Below, one piece after another: positions 35,357 to 45,039 of a stretch of DNA of 64,000 nucleotides. The DNA comes from Pseudomonadota bacterium. Its GTDB lineage: Bacteria; Pseudomonadota; Gammaproteobacteria; Burkholderiales; Ferrovaceae. Position numbers and translations under genes: made by a program. Position 1 is the first letter of the stretch. Each line of letters opens with the position of its first letter. The notes below the pieces were generated by a model. That model was not told the DNA's origin and ran no database searches. It worked only from the letters and a program-made list of their open reading frames with translations. The stretch is from contig JAKABO010000005.1 of the NCBI GenBank assembly GCA_021796835.1, forward strand, positions 1 to 64,000, in the 5' to 3' direction.

Positions 35357-36301
35357 ATGCGCCCCTTCCCCTCCTTTCATGAACTTTCCCAGCGGCGGGT
35401 CCTGGTGGTGGGGGATGTCATGCTGGATCGCTACTGGTTTGGAGAGGTCAACCGCATTTCTCCCGAAGCCCCTGTTCCTGTGGTGTTGGTGGAAAAAGCC
35501 GAAGAACGCCCCGGCGGCGCGGCCAACGTGGCGCGGGGCGTGGCCGCTCTGGGTGCCCAGTGTGAACTGCTCGCGGTGACCGGAGAAGATGAGGCTGCCC
35601 AGCATCTGGAAGCATTGCTGGCACAGGAGGGGGTGGTTTCCCGCCTGCATCGCGATCCCTCCATTGCCACCACGGTCAAGTTGCGCGTCATGGGACGTCA
35701 GCAGCAGTTATTGCGCATCGACTTTGAAACGTTGCCGCGCCAGGAAACCCTGCTCAATAAGTTGACGGATTTTGGAGACTGTCTCAAACGAGCCGATGTG
35801 GTCATTCTGTCGGATTATGGAAAGGGCGCCCTGAAACACGTGGCTTCCATGATCAACCAATGCCGAAAAGCGGGAAAACCGGTATTGGTGGATCCCAAAG
35901 GAGAAAATTATCGGCATTATCGCGGGGCGACCTTGCTGACCCCCAACCGTACCGAGTTTCGCCAGGTGGCCGGGCCCTGGCACGATGACCAGCAACTGGC
36001 CGAAAAAGCACAGACCTTGCGTACGGAACTGGAGTTGGACGCGCTTCTGGTGACCCGCAGTGAGGAAGGGATGACCCTCTATCAGGCTCAGGGGGTGACC
36101 CACGAACCTACGGTGGCACGGGAAGTGTATGACGTCAGTGGGGCAGGAGATACGGTGATTGCCACTCTGGGCGTACTGACCGCCCAGGGCATGTCCCTGC
36201 CGATGGCCATGCGTTGGGCCAATCGGGCAGCGGGGATTGCGGTATCCAAGTTGGGTACCGCGGTCGTTACTCATCATGAACTGGAGAATATGTCATGGTA
36301 A
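35357..36301 (+). CDS. rfaE1: D-glycero-beta-D-manno-heptose-7-phosphate kinase (HldE domain 1 only)
   Basis: A 314-residue PfkB-family kinase making heptose 1,7-bisphosphate for ADP-heptose. [20 protein letters not shown] near residue 15 and [17 protein letters not shown] near 51 are typical of HldE. The catalytic motif [14 protein letters not shown] lies near 255. E. coli HldE (about 477 aa) carries a second nucleotidyltransferase domain, which is absent here. The split form is usual in Betaproteobacteria, so an rfaE2 gene should lie elsewhere. It overlaps hldD by 7 bp. Confidence 0.92.
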   Translation: MRPFPSFHELSQRRVLVVGDVMLDRYWFGEVNRISPEAPVPVVLVEKAEERPGGAANVARGVAALGAQCELLAVTGEDEAAQHLEALLAQEGVVSRLHRDPSIATTVKLRVMGRQQQLLRIDFETLPRQETLLNKLTDFGDCLKRADVVILSDYGKGALKHVASMINQCRKAGKPVLVDPKGENYRHYRGATLLTPNRTEFRQVAGPWHDDQQLAEKAQTLRTELELDALLVTRSEEGMTLYQAQGVTHEPTVAREVYDVSGAGDTVIATLGVLTAQGMSLPMAMRWANRAAGIAVSKLGTAVVTHHELENMSW

Positions 36302-37296
36302 TGGTCATCACCGGCGCAGCCGGTTTCATTGGATCCAATCTGGTCAAGGCACTCAATCAGCGCGGTGAGACATCGATCCTTGCGGTGGACAATCTGGAGA
36401 CGCCGGGGAAATTCCTCAATCTGGCGGATTGCATCGTGTCTGATTACATGGACAAACGCGAATTCATCGAGCAGGTGGAAGCCGATGCGCTGGATTTCGA
36501 GATCGAAGCGGTGCTGCATCAGGGGGCCTGTTCGGATACGATGGAGCATGATGGCCGGTATATGATGGACAATAACTTCCGTTTCTCCCGGTCGCTCTTC
36601 CATTTTTGTCAGGCGCGCGAGATTCCCCTGATCTATGCCTCCTCGGCTGCCGTGTATGGCGATAGCACAGTTTTTCGCGAACATCCGGCCTGTGAACGAC
36701 CCCTCAATGTCTATGGTTATTCGAAATTGGCGTTCGACCAGTTTCTGCGTCCCTATCTGGCCCGCGATGAGTTGAATGCCCCCTGCGTTGGCCTGCGCTA
36801 TTTCAACGTGTACGGGGACCGCGAGCAACATAAGGAACGCATGGCTTCGGTGGCGTACCATTTCTTTCATCAATACCGCGCCCACGGACGCATCCAGTTG
36901 TTCGAAGGATGCGATGGCTATGCCCATGGGGAACAACGGCGCGATTTCATTTCGGTGGAGGACGTGGTTCGCGTCAATCTGTGGCTGCTGGATCATCCCG
37001 AAGTCTCGGGGATCTTCAATGTGGGTACAGGGCGCAGTCGTCCTTTCAACCAGATGGCTGTGGCGACCATCAATGCCCTGCTCCAGAATGAACCGGCGTT
37101 GACCCTGGAGGAGATGATCGGGCAGAAACTCATCGAATATATTGCGTTTCCCGATGCATTGAAGGGCAAATATCAAAGTTACACTGAAGCAGACATGAGC
37201 CAACTTCGCAATGTGGGCTATCACGCGCCTTTCCTCGATGTGGATGAAGGCGTTGCCCGCTACATGGCCGCCTTGAAGGGACGTTATCCGGCGTGA
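36295..37296 (+). CDS. hldD: ADP-L-glycero-D-manno-heptose 6-epimerase
   Basis: A 333-residue short-chain-dehydrogenase-type epimerase that completes the heptose precursor of the LPS inner core. NAD(P) binding is by [17 protein letters not shown] near residue 4, and the SDR pair is [11 protein letters not shown] near 140. [18 protein letters not shown] and [15 protein letters not shown] are family-specific. It overlaps rfaE1, giving a heptose module together with ugd upstream. Confidence 0.95.
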   Translation: MVMVITGAAGFIGSNLVKALNQRGETSILAVDNLETPGKFLNLADCIVSDYMDKREFIEQVEADALDFEIEAVLHQGACSDTMEHDGRYMMDNNFRFSRSLFHFCQAREIPLIYASSAAVYGDSTVFREHPACERPLNVYGYSKLAFDQFLRPYLARDELNAPCVGLRYFNVYGDREQHKERMASVAYHFFHQYRAHGRIQLFEGCDGYAHGEQRRDFISVEDVVRVNLWLLDHPEVSGIFNVGTGRSRPFNQMAVATINALLQNEPALTLEEMIGQKLIEYIAFPDALKGKYQSYTEADMSQLRNVGYHAPFLDVDEGVARYMAALKGRYPA

Positions 37297-37345
37297 CGGG
37301 AAAGCGGTTCAGGTCTCCCGTATTCCATCCCAAAGGAGAACTGCC

Positions 37346-37675
37346 GTGCAACCGAAAACACGAATCTTTCGCCTTCTCTCCACCCTGCTTTGGGTGTTTT
37401 TTCTGTGGACGTCAGGGGGGACTGCCTGGGCTCTGGTGGACCTCAATTCCGCCAGTGAAACTCAACTTCGGACGGTCAAGGGCATCGGGCATACCCGTGC
37501 CCAGGCCATTCTGACCTGGCGCGCCCATAACGGCGCCTTCCACTCAGCCGCCGATCTGCGCAAGGTGAAAGGATTCGGGGAAAAAACCATCACCAAGGTA
37601 GGACCCCACCTCTCCATTCAGGGACAACCGCTGATGAGGGCACCCAAACAGGGTCCGACGGCCGCCCACCCCTAG
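37346..37675 (+). CDS. ComEA-like helix-hairpin-helix DNA-binding protein
   Basis: A 109-residue exported protein. The N-terminus is a signal peptide (LLSTLLWVFFLWTSGGTAWA). The body is one (HhH)2 domain, DLNSASETQLRTVKGIGHTR and FHSAADLRKVKGFGEKTITK, as in the DNA receptor ComEA of competence systems. The GTG start has AAGGAG 7 nt before it. A ComEA homologue beside hldD/cysM is common in Betaproteobacteria. It suggests periplasmic DNA binding, but uptake ability cannot be judged without the other com genes. Confidence 0.85.
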   Translation: MQPKTRIFRLLSTLLWVFFLWTSGGTAWALVDLNSASETQLRTVKGIGHTRAQAILTWRAHNGAFHSAADLRKVKGFGEKTITKVGPHLSIQGQPLMRAPKQGPTAAHP

Positions 37676-37727
37676 TTTTCAAGGCGGCAGTATAATGGAC
37701 CCTTTACGCATCGAGGTGGCGAGGGTC

Positions 37728-38618
37728 ATGGACGAGAAAACCATTGAATCTTGTATCGGAGAGACCCCTCTGGTTCGGTTGCAACGCCTCCCGGGACTGA
37801 CCCGGAACCGGGTGTATGCCAAGGTGGAGGGCAATAATCCGGCAGGCTCGGTCAAGGACCGTCCAGCCCTGTCCATGATCCGTCATGCCGAGGAACGTGG
37901 GCAGATCAAGCCGGGGGATACCCTGATCGAAGCCACCAGCGGCAATACGGGTATTGCCCTGGCGTTTGCCGCCTCCTTGCGCGGCTATCGCATGATTTTG
38001 ATCATGCCGGAACAACTCAGTATCGAACGACGACAGACCATGCGCGCCCTGGGTGCTGAAATCCTGCTGGTCCCCAAGTCGGGGGGGATGGAGGCGGCGC
38101 GCGATCTGGCAGAACAGATGGCCAGGGCAGGCGAGGGAGTCATTCTCGATCAGTTCAATAATCCCGACAATCCCCGAGCTCATTATGAAACCACCGGACC
38201 GGAAATCTGGCGCGATACTCAGGGGACGATTACCCACTTCGTGGCAACCATGGGGACCACAGGGACGATCATGGGGGTTTCCCGCTACCTCAAGGAACAG
38301 AATCCCCGGATTCAGATCATTGGCGTGCAGCCGGCGGATGGCGCCAACGTTCCGGGAATCCGGAAATGGCCGGAAAACTATTTGCCGAGGATTTACGAGC
38401 CCCAGCGCGTCGATCGCATTCTGGAAGTCACTCAGAAGGATGCGGAAGAGACCATGCGCCACCTGGCACGGGAAGAAGGCATTTTTGCAGGGGTTTCCTC
38501 GGGCGGTGGGTGCTGGGGCGCCCTGCAGATTTGCCGGGAAGTGGAGGATGCCGTCATCGTTCACATCGTCTGTGATCGGGGAGACCGGTATCTGTCTACC
38601 GGAGTGTACGCCGCCTGA
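37728..38618 (+). CDS. cysM: Cysteine synthase B (O-acetylserine sulfhydrylase, CysM type)
   Basis: A 296-residue PLP enzyme forming cysteine (or S-sulfocysteine from thiosulfate) from O-acetylserine. TIESCIGETPLVRLQRLPG starts the protein, the PLP lysine is in NPAGSVKDRPALSM near residue 40, and EATSGNTGIAL near 70 contacts PLP. The CysM rather than CysK type is shown by length and by SSGGGCWGAL near 265. ATG 37728 gives the family N-terminus with GAGGG close by; an in-frame ATG at 37695 would add 11 residues. Confidence 0.92.
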   Translation: MDEKTIESCIGETPLVRLQRLPGLTRNRVYAKVEGNNPAGSVKDRPALSMIRHAEERGQIKPGDTLIEATSGNTGIALAFAASLRGYRMILIMPEQLSIERRQTMRALGAEILLVPKSGGMEAARDLAEQMARAGEGVILDQFNNPDNPRAHYETTGPEIWRDTQGTITHFVATMGTTGTIMGVSRYLKEQNPRIQIIGVQPADGANVPGIRKWPENYLPRIYEPQRVDRILEVTQKDAEETMRHLAREEGIFAGVSSGGGCWGALQICREVEDAVIVHIVCDRGDRYLSTGVYAA

Positions 38619-38620
38619 TC

Positions 38621-38665
38621 CAAAAAGAACGGGGGCCCTGTGTTGTTGTTGTAGGGTCCCCCGTT
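38621..38665. terminator. Convergent (bidirectional) terminator between cysM and mdh
   Basis: AACGGGGG (38628-38635) pairs with CCCCCGTT (38658-38665), with an inner CCCT/AGGG extension. On the minus strand the hairpin is followed by CTTTTTGG, a U-tract suited to ending the acnA-mdh transcript. On the plus strand no U-tract follows, so action on cysM is less sure. Confidence 0.7.
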
Positions 38666-38699
38666 GATCCCCCTCCTCGGTGTAGCAACGGTGAATGGT

Positions 38700-39683
38700 C
38701 TAGTCCAGCAGCGCGGCAACCGCTTCCTTCTCGCTGCTCAGTTCCCGACAGGTTTCCTGTATCAGGGACTTGCTCCGGGGGCTGAGTTCAATCCCCTGAA
38801 CGATTTCATAGCGCCCTTCACGGCAAGTGACGGGCATGCCGCACATCAGCCCCTCTGGAATGCCATAACTGCCATCGGAGAGAACGCCCATGGTGACCCA
38901 GTCCCCCGCGGGGGTTCCCCGAATCCAGTCGCGCATGTGACTGAGCGCAGCATTGGCTGCAGAGGCTGCAGAGGACAGTCCGCGCGCCTCGATAACCGCT
39001 GCGCCCCTTTTCTGGATGGTGGGGACGAAGACCTGCTCGACCCACTGAGGGTCCTGAAAAATCTCGGTCAGGGGCGAACCGCTGACAAGAACCTGAGAGA
39101 CATCAGGGAATTGGGTGGTCGAGTGATTGCCCCAGACGGTCATCCGATGCAGGTCATGAACCGGGTGACCGATTCTGAGCGCCAGTTGGGTCAGGGCACG
39201 GTTATGGTCGAGGCGCATCATGCTGGTGAAATTGTGCGGATCGAGGTCATGGGCATGGTGACAGGCAATCAAGCCATTGGTGTTGGCAGGATTTCCCACC
39301 ACGAGGACCTTGACCGTGCGCTGGGCAACCTCGCTCAGGGCTTTTCCCTGGGCCTTGAAAATCCCCCCGTTGATCTCCAGAAGATCCCGTCGTTCCATTC
39401 CTTTTGAACGGGGCCGACTGCCGATCAGAAAGGCGATATCACAGTCCCGGAAAGCCACCCTGGGGTCCGTGCTGGCAGACATGTCCGACAGCAGGGGAAA
39501 GGCGCAATCCTCCAGTTCCATGAGAACTCCCTTCATGACCTGTTCGGCTGCAGGGATGTCGAGCAAGTTCAGGATCACCGGTTGGTCCGGACCCAACAAA
39601 TCCCCGCAGGCGATCCGGAACAGCAGGCTGTAGCAAATTTGCCCACCGGCTCCGGTAATGGCAATGCGAAGGGGTTTTTTCAT
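38700..39683 (-). CDS. mdh: Malate dehydrogenase (NAD-dependent)
   Basis: A 327-residue malate dehydrogenase of the cytosolic-type clade found in Betaproteobacteria and Thermus. The coenzyme motif reads [17 protein letters not shown] (residues 9-25); Cys17 stands where the family usually has Gly. [15 protein letters not shown] is the substrate loop, [11 protein letters not shown] and [14 protein letters not shown] carry the catalytic His, and [20 protein letters not shown] follows. ATG 39683 has GGAG 6 nt upstream; an in-frame start 21 bp earlier is less likely. acnA ends 17 bp upstream, so the two form an operon that ends at the hairpin before cysM. Confidence 0.93.
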   Translation of the reverse strand: MKKPLRIAITGAGGQICYSLLFRIACGDLLGPDQPVILNLLDIPAAEQVMKGVLMELEDCAFPLLSDMSASTDPRVAFRDCDIAFLIGSRPRSKGMERRDLLEINGGIFKAQGKALSEVAQRTVKVLVVGNPANTNGLIACHHAHDLDPHNFTSMMRLDHNRALTQLALRIGHPVHDLHRMTVWGNHSTTQFPDVSQVLVSGSPLTEIFQDPQWVEQVFVPTIQKRGAAVIEARGLSSAASAANAALSHMRDWIRGTPAGDWVTMGVLSDGSYGIPEGLMCGMPVTCREGRYEIVQGIELSPRSKSLIQETCRELSSEKEAVAALLD

Positions 39684-39700
39684 AGGAGGCTCCACAAAGT

Positions 39701-42376
39701 TCACGCCGGGGTGAGCAACTGTCTCAGAACAAAGGGCAGTATGCCCCCGTGGCGATAATAATCCACTTCTACCGGGGTATCAATGCGCAGGAGCAAAGGG
39801 CAGGTGGTTTGGCTGCCGTCGCGCCGATGAATGGTCAGGGAAACTTTCTGTTGTGGTTGCAGGGGTCCTGTTCCCGTTTCCAGGTCGAAAGTTTCGTCGC
39901 CGTTCAGTTCCAGGGTGTTCAAGTCGTCGCCAGGCAAAAACTGGCAGGGTAACACGCCCATCCCCACCAGGTTGCTGCGATGGATGCGTTCAAAACTTTG
40001 GGCGATCACGGCCCGCACACCGAGAAGACGAGTGCCTTTGGCCGCCCAATCCCGTGAAGAGCCAGTACCGTATTCTTCCCCGGCAAAAATGACGGTGGGG
40101 ATGCCCTCTGCCTGGTAACGCATGGCAACCTCATACAGGGAACCTGCTTCCCCGCTGGGGATGTGGCGTGAAACGCCGCCTTCGGTGCCGGGCAGAAGCA
40201 GATTGCGCAGACGAACATTGGCAAAGGTCCCGCGCATCATGATTTCATGGTGTCCCCGACGGGATCCATAACTGTTGAAATCGGCCGGAACGATACCCTG
40301 CGCCTGCAAATAGCGGCCCGCCGGGGAGGCTGGTTTGATGGATCCGGCAGGACTGATGTGGTCCGTCGTGATGGAATCTCCGAAGAAGGCCAGGGCATAG
40401 GCTCCGCGAATGGGCGCTGGAGGGGTTGCCGTCAGGGAGAAATCCGCAAAAAATGGGGGTTCGGCGATATAGGTGGAGGATTCCCAGCCATAGGTCGTGC
40501 CCGTGGGTGCGGCGATTCCGTTCCAGAGCGGATGATCCTGGGTGAAATCGGCATAACGCCGGCGGTAGTCCCCGGGAGAAAGGGACTCCAGGGCACGGGC
40601 GAGTTCACTGGGGCTGGGCCAGAGATCCCTCAGATAGACGGGCCGTCCCTCGGTATCCTGTCCCAGGGGTTCGTGGGCAAAGTCGATGGTGATCCGCCCC
40701 GCCAGGGCAAAGGCGACCACCAGGGGAGGGCTCATGAGGAAATTGGCGCGCAGGTTGGGATGGATGCGCGCTTCGAAATTCCGGTTACCGGACAGCACGG
40801 CACAGCCGATCAAAGGCTGTTCGGCAAGGAAGGTTTCGATGGGTTCGGGGAGAGGGCCGGTATTGCCGATACAGGTCGTGCAGCCGTAACCCACCAGACG
40901 GAATCCCAAGGCATCCAGCGCCTCCTGAAGGCCCGCACGGCGCAGATAATCCGTGACCACACGTGATCCCGGGGCCAGAGACGTCTTGATCCAGGGAGCC
41001 ACCTTGAGTCCGCGCGCCACTGCCTTTTGGGCCAGAAGTCCGGCAGCCAGCAAAACTCCGGGATTGGAGGTATTGGTACAGGAAGTGATGGCAGCCAGCA
41101 AAACGGATCCATCCTTCAGGGTGATTTCAGGGTGTCCCTCGGGGTGCAGGTCATGCAGAGGTTCGGTCCTGCCATACCCCCCTGCGGTGATCGGGGTCTG
41201 GAGAAGGGCTTCAAAGGCGGGTTTGATCCAGTTCAGAGGCACCCGATCCTGAGGGCGGCGAGGGCCTGCGATGGAGGCTTCCACTTGGCCCAGATCGAGG
41301 CTCAGGGTTGTACTGTACACACAGTCGCCCAATCGAGGCATTCCGTATAACCCCTGGGCCTTCCAGTAGGTTTCGAGCGCGGCAATTTCCTCTTCGCTGC
41401 GCCCTGTTGCACGGAAATAGCGCAGGGTTTCGTCGTCCACCGGAAAAAACCCCAGGGTTGCGCCGTATTCCGGGGCCATATTGGCCAGGGTTGCCCGGTC
41501 GGGCAGGCTGAGGGAGGCTGCGCCTGCCCCAAAAAATTCCACGAATTTGCCCACGACCTTGGCCTTGCGCAGCATTTCCGTGAGGGTCAGGACCAGGTCG
41601 GTGGCGGTGACACCAGCTGGCAACTGTCCCGTCAGGTGTACACCCACGACATCCGGGGTCAAAAAGTAGAGGGGTTGTCCGAGCATGGCGGCTTCTGCCT
41701 CGATGCCGCCTACCCCCCATCCCACCACGCCGATTCCATTGATCATGGTGGTATGGGAATCCGTGCCCACCAGGGTGTCGGGATAGGCTACGGTTCCCTT
41801 GTGCTGAACGCCGCGCGCCAGATATTCCAGATTGACCTGATGAACGATTCCGATGCCCGGGGGCACGACCTGGAAGGTTTTGAAGGCCTGCATCCCCCAC
41901 TTCATGAAACGGTAACGTTCCTGGTTGCGCTGGAATTCCAGGGCCATGTTGTCCTGAAGTGCCGTGGGCGTATTGAAGAAATCCACCTGCACGGAGTGGT
42001 CTACCACCAGTTGCACGGGGACCAGAGGTTCGATCGTCTGGGGATCGTAACCAAGACGCCGTGCCGTCGAGCGCATGGCGGCCAGGTCGGCCAGGAGAGG
42101 AACCCCGGTGAAGTCCTGCAGAATGACTCGTGCCACCTTGAAGGGAATCTCTTCCGTACGTTCCGCATTGGGTTGCCAGCGGGCCAGTGCTTCGATGTGG
42201 GCGCGCGTGACCTGCTGCCCATCTTCGTTGCGCAGAAGCGACTCCAGAATGATGCGCAGAGATACCGGCAGGCGGCGGATGTCAGGAAGACCGGCTTCGG
42301 TCAGGGCCGTCAGGGCGTAATATTGGTCATGGGAACCCGGAAGGGGACGAAGCGCGCGGAAGGAGTCGTGGGACAT
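39701..42376 (-). CDS. acnA: Aconitate hydratase A
   Basis: An 891-residue [4Fe-4S] aconitase interconverting citrate and isocitrate, the same length as E. coli AcnA. Cluster cysteines lie in [17 protein letters not shown] near residue 425 and in [17 protein letters not shown] near 490. The swivel domain has [20 protein letters not shown] and [19 protein letters not shown] 42376 follows AGAGAG at good spacing; a start 21 bp upstream is open but less supported. It is transcribed divergently from sdhC with its own near-consensus promoter, and mdh follows. Confidence 0.95.
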   Translation of the reverse strand: MSHDSFRALRPLPGSHDQYYALTALTEAGLPDIRRLPVSLRIILESLLRNEDGQQVTRAHIEALARWQPNAERTEEIPFKVARVILQDFTGVPLLADLAAMRSTARRLGYDPQTIEPLVPVQLVVDHSVQVDFFNTPTALQDNMALEFQRNQERYRFMKWGMQAFKTFQVVPPGIGIVHQVNLEYLARGVQHKGTVAYPDTLVGTDSHTTMINGIGVVGWGVGGIEAEAAMLGQPLYFLTPDVVGVHLTGQLPAGVTATDLVLTLTEMLRKAKVVGKFVEFFGAGAASLSLPDRATLANMAPEYGATLGFFPVDDETLRYFRATGRSEEEIAALETYWKAQGLYGMPRLGDCVYSTTLSLDLGQVEASIAGPRRPQDRVPLNWIKPAFEALLQTPITAGGYGRTEPLHDLHPEGHPEITLKDGSVLLAAITSCTNTSNPGVLLAAGLLAQKAVARGLKVAPWIKTSLAPGSRVVTDYLRRAGLQEALDALGFRLVGYGCTTCIGNTGPLPEPIETFLAEQPLIGCAVLSGNRNFEARIHPNLRANFLMSPPLVVAFALAGRITIDFAHEPLGQDTEGRPVYLRDLWPSPSELARALESLSPGDYRRRYADFTQDHPLWNGIAAPTGTTYGWESSTYIAEPPFFADFSLTATPPAPIRGAYALAFFGDSITTDHISPAGSIKPASPAGRYLQAQGIVPADFNSYGSRRGHHEIMMRGTFANVRLRNLLLPGTEGGVSRHIPSGEAGSLYEVAMRYQAEGIPTVIFAGEEYGTGSSRDWAAKGTRLLGVRAVIAQSFERIHRSNLVGMGVLPCQFLPGDDLNTLELNGDETFDLETGTGPLQPQQKVSLTIHRRDGSQTTCPLLLRIDTPVEVDYYRHGGILPFVLRQLLTPA

Positions 42377-42411
42377 GGTCAATCTCTCTTGAATCAAGTG
42401 GATGCCGGGGC

Positions 42412-42440
42412 ATCCTAGGGGGGGTTCCGGGGGATGTCAA
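42412..42440 (-). promoter_or_regulatory. Sigma-70 promoter of acnA-mdh
   Basis: On the minus strand a consensus TTGACA (42435-42440) is followed after exactly 17 bp by TAGGAT (42412-42417). The start would be near 42405, giving a leader of about 29 nt before the acnA ATG. Confidence 0.65.
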
Positions 42441-42485
42441 GTGTTATATGCCCGTGGCCGTGCACAGGCAAGTTTTGCTGACCCG

Positions 42486-42514
42486 CTGGAATCCCATGAA
42501 AGGCAAGGTATACT
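42486..42514 (+). promoter_or_regulatory. Candidate promoter of the sdh-gltA-odh operon
   Basis: TATACT (42509-42514) is a good -10; CTGGAA (42486-42491) 17 bp upstream is a weak -35. Transcription would begin about 30 bp before sdhC. No second promoter is obvious in this 174-bp divergent region, which also holds the acnA promoter. Confidence 0.45.
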
Positions 42515-42550
42515 ACGATCTTAGGCTCTTCCTCATCAGGATGATCGTTC

Positions 42551-42910
42551 ATGAAGACCCAGCGCCCGAAGAATCTCGATTTGCGTACCATCCAGTTACC
42601 CCTTCCGGGGGTCGTGTCGATCCTGCACCGGGTGAGCGGGGTGATCCTGTTTCTGATGGGGATCCCCCTCTTCCTTTATTTTCTGGAGCGCGGACTTCAC
42701 CCGGAACGTGTCGGGGAACTGGGGGTTTTTCCTCGTCTCCTTCTGGTTCCACTGATCTGGGCCTTTCTGCATCATTTTTGTGCGGGTGTCCGTTTCCTGC
42801 TGCTGGATATTCACCTCGGCCTGGACAAGGCGCAGGCCCGCCGCTCCAGTTTGTGGGTGCTGGGTATCAGCGGTTTTCTGACCTTGATCGTGGAGGTGTT
42901 GGCATGGTGA
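42551..42910 (+). CDS. sdhC: Succinate dehydrogenase cytochrome b556 subunit
   Basis: A 119-residue membrane anchor of complex II. Three TM helices are visible (SGVILFLMGIPLFLYFLERG; RLLLVPLIWAFLHHFCAGVR; WVLGISGFLTLIVEVLAW). The family signature LPLPGVVSILHRVSGV near residues 16-31 includes the quinone-site Ser and Arg. HHFCAGVRFLLLDIHLG carries the heme-ligand His. First gene of the sdhCDABE operon; it overlaps sdhD by 7 bp. Confidence 0.93.
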   Translation: MKTQRPKNLDLRTIQLPLPGVVSILHRVSGVILFLMGIPLFLYFLERGLHPERVGELGVFPRLLLVPLIWAFLHHFCAGVRFLLLDIHLGLDKAQARRSSLWVLGISGFLTLIVEVLAW

Positions 42911-43248
42911 AGAGAATCGTGGTGGGGGCCCATTATGGTCTCAGGGACTGGCTGGTACAGCGGATCACCGCCGTGATCATGGGGGGATATACCCTCGTGG
43001 CGCTTTTGTGGGTGGTCCTGGCGCATCCGGTGGACCGCCATGAGTGGGCGGCCCTGCTGCATGAACGCCCCGTACGGATTGCCACCTTTCTGTTCGTCCT
43101 GGCCTTGTGCTGGCATGCCTGGATCGGCTTGCGTGATATTTTCATGGACTATATCCAGCCCGTCGGGCTGCGTCTGACCCTGCAGGTGGGGGTGATTCTG
43201 ACCTTACTGGCAGAGGTACTGTGGTCTGCCGAGATTTTATGGGGCTAA
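42904..43248 (+). CDS. sdhD: Succinate dehydrogenase hydrophobic anchor subunit
   Basis: A 114-residue three-helix membrane anchor. GAHYGLRDWLVQRITAVIMG at the start, then LALCWHAWIGLRDIFMDYIQ with the heme-ligand His and the Asp-Tyr quinone-site pair (E. coli SdhD Asp82-Tyr83 equivalent). The last helix is LTLQVGVILTLLAEVLW. ATG 42904 lies within the end of sdhC. A much longer upstream reading of this frame covers sdhC and is not used. Confidence 0.93.
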   Translation: MVKRIVVGAHYGLRDWLVQRITAVIMGGYTLVALLWVVLAHPVDRHEWAALLHERPVRIATFLFVLALCWHAWIGLRDIFMDYIQPVGLRLTLQVGVILTLLAEVLWSAEILWG

Positions 43249-43250
43249 AC

Positions 43251-45014
43251 ATGGGGTTGAACAAGCAGGATTTCGATGTGGTCATCGTGGGCGGCGGGGG
43301 GTCCGGGCTGCGGGCTGCCCTCCAGCTTTCGGAGGCGGGGCATGCCGTGGCCGTCTTTTCCAAGGTTTTCCCGACCCGTTCGCACACCGTGGCGGCCCAG
43401 GGCGGCATCAGCGCATCCCTGGGAAATATGCAGGAGGATCACTGGCTTTGGCATATGTACGACACCATCAAGGGGTCGGATTACCTGGGGGACCAGGATG
43501 CCATCGAGTTCATGTGCCGCAAGGCGCCAGAACTGGTCTATGAACTGGAACATTTCGGCATGCCCTTCGACCGGAATCCCGATGGCACCATTTATCAGCG
43601 CCCCTTCGGCGGTCATACCCAGAATTTCGGCCAGAATTCCGTCCAACGTGCCTGTGCTGCGGCTGACCGGACGGGACATGCCTTGCTGCATACGTTGTAC
43701 CAACGGAATATTCGGGAACAATGCCAATTTTTTGTGGAATGGATGGCGATCGACCTGATTCGTGACAGGGAAGGGGCCGTGGTCGGATTGGTGGCGCTCG
43801 AAATGGAAACCGGCGAAGTCGTCCTTTTCCAGTCGAAGGCCGTTATCTTGGCCACGGGAGGGGCAGGGCGAATCTATCATTCCAGTACCAATGCCTACAT
43901 CAATACCGGAGATGGTCTGGGGATGGCGGCACGGGCCGGGATCCCGTTGGAAGATATGGAGTTCTGGCAGTTTCACCCCACCGGAGTGGCCGGCGCCGGA
44001 ATCCTGATCACAGAAGGCGTGCGCGGAGAGGGGGGAATCCTGCTGAATTCCCTGGGGGAACGTTTTATGGAACGGTATGCCCCCACCATGAAGGATCTGG
44101 CCAGTCGGGATGTGGTTTCCCGTGCCATGGATCAGGAAATCAAGGAAGGTCGGGGAGTGGGCCCTGAAAAAGACCACGTTCTGCTGAAACTGGACCATCT
44201 GGGCGAAGAAGTCATTCACAAGCGTCTGCCGGGGATTCGCGAAATTGCGCTCAAGTTTGCTTCGGTGGACCCGGCTCGGGAGCCGATTCCCGTCCTTCCT
44301 ACCTGCCATTATCAGATGGGGGGGATCCCCACCAACTACTACGGACAGGTGGTGGTCCCCCGTGGACAGAAAATGGCTGAACCTGTCCCGGGGCTCTATG
44401 CCATCGGAGAATGTGCCTGTGTGTCCGTGCATGGAGCCAATCGGCTGGGGACCAATTCCCTGCTGGACCTGCTGGTATTCGGTAAATCTGCCGGAGATCA
44501 TGTCAGTGCCTGGCTCAAAACGCATCCCGAAGCGAGGGATCTGCCGCGCGGGGCTGAAGAACCGGCCCTGGCTCGTCTGGCTGCCCTGGAAAGCACGGAA
44601 GCCGGGGAATCCGTGGCCGTGTTGGGGGCGGAAATGCGCCGGCTGGTCCAGCATCATGCCAGCGTCTTTCGGACGGGGGAACTCCTTCAGGAAGGTGTGT
44701 CAAAAATTCGCGTGTTGGCCGAACGGGCGCATCACCTGCGCATCGAAGACAAAAGTCGGACATTCAACACGGCTCGGGTAGAGGCGCTGGAATTGCAGAA
44801 CCTGATGATCGTGGCTGAAGCCACCCTGGTATCGGCAGCCGCCCGCGAAGAAAGTCGGGGGGCGCATGCGCGCGAGGATTATCCGGAGCGGGACGACCGG
44901 CAGTGGCTGAAGCACAGTCTGTGGTATCTGGAAGGCAGTCGAATGGCTTACAAACCGGTCAATCTGCAACCCCTGACGGTGGAATCCTTTGAACCCAAAG
45001 TGCGGGTTTATTAA
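43251..45014 (+). CDS. sdhA: Succinate dehydrogenase flavoprotein subunit
   Basis: A 587-residue catalytic subunit oxidising succinate to fumarate (E. coli 588). FAD motif VVIVGGGGSGLRAALQLSEA is near residues 10-29. The covalent FAD His is His45 in FPTRSHTVAAQGG. EFWQFHPTGV near 240 and RDVVSRAMDQE near 285 carry substrate-site residues. The C-terminus MAYKPVNLQPLTVESF is conserved. ATG 43251 follows the sdhD stop by 2 bp; an in-frame ATG at 43239 would overlap it. SdhE, encoded downstream, helps attach the flavin. Confidence 0.96.
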   Translation: MGLNKQDFDVVIVGGGGSGLRAALQLSEAGHAVAVFSKVFPTRSHTVAAQGGISASLGNMQEDHWLWHMYDTIKGSDYLGDQDAIEFMCRKAPELVYELEHFGMPFDRNPDGTIYQRPFGGHTQNFGQNSVQRACAAADRTGHALLHTLYQRNIREQCQFFVEWMAIDLIRDREGAVVGLVALEMETGEVVLFQSKAVILATGGAGRIYHSSTNAYINTGDGLGMAARAGIPLEDMEFWQFHPTGVAGAGILITEGVRGEGGILLNSLGERFMERYAPTMKDLASRDVVSRAMDQEIKEGRGVGPEKDHVLLKLDHLGEEVIHKRLPGIREIALKFASVDPAREPIPVLPTCHYQMGGIPTNYYGQVVVPRGQKMAEPVPGLYAIGECACVSVHGANRLGTNSLLDLLVFGKSAGDHVSAWLKTHPEARDLPRGAEEPALARLAALESTEAGESVAVLGAEMRRLVQHHASVFRTGELLQEGVSKIRVLAERAHHLRIEDKSRTFNTARVEALELQNLMIVAEATLVSAAAREESRGAHAREDYPERDDRQWLKHSLWYLEGSRMAYKPVNLQPLTVESFEPKVRVY

Positions 45015-45039
45015 GTGTCGTGTCGTTTGAGGACCTGTC

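Noticed and set aside
34223-35650. A 475-codon open frame antisense to ugd and the heptose kinase gene
   Set aside because: It is complementary to two well-identified genes and shows no family resemblance.
42448-42903. Long N-terminal extension of sdhD
   Set aside because: It covers sdhC in another frame; SdhD proteins are about 115 residues and the start at 42904 gives that size.
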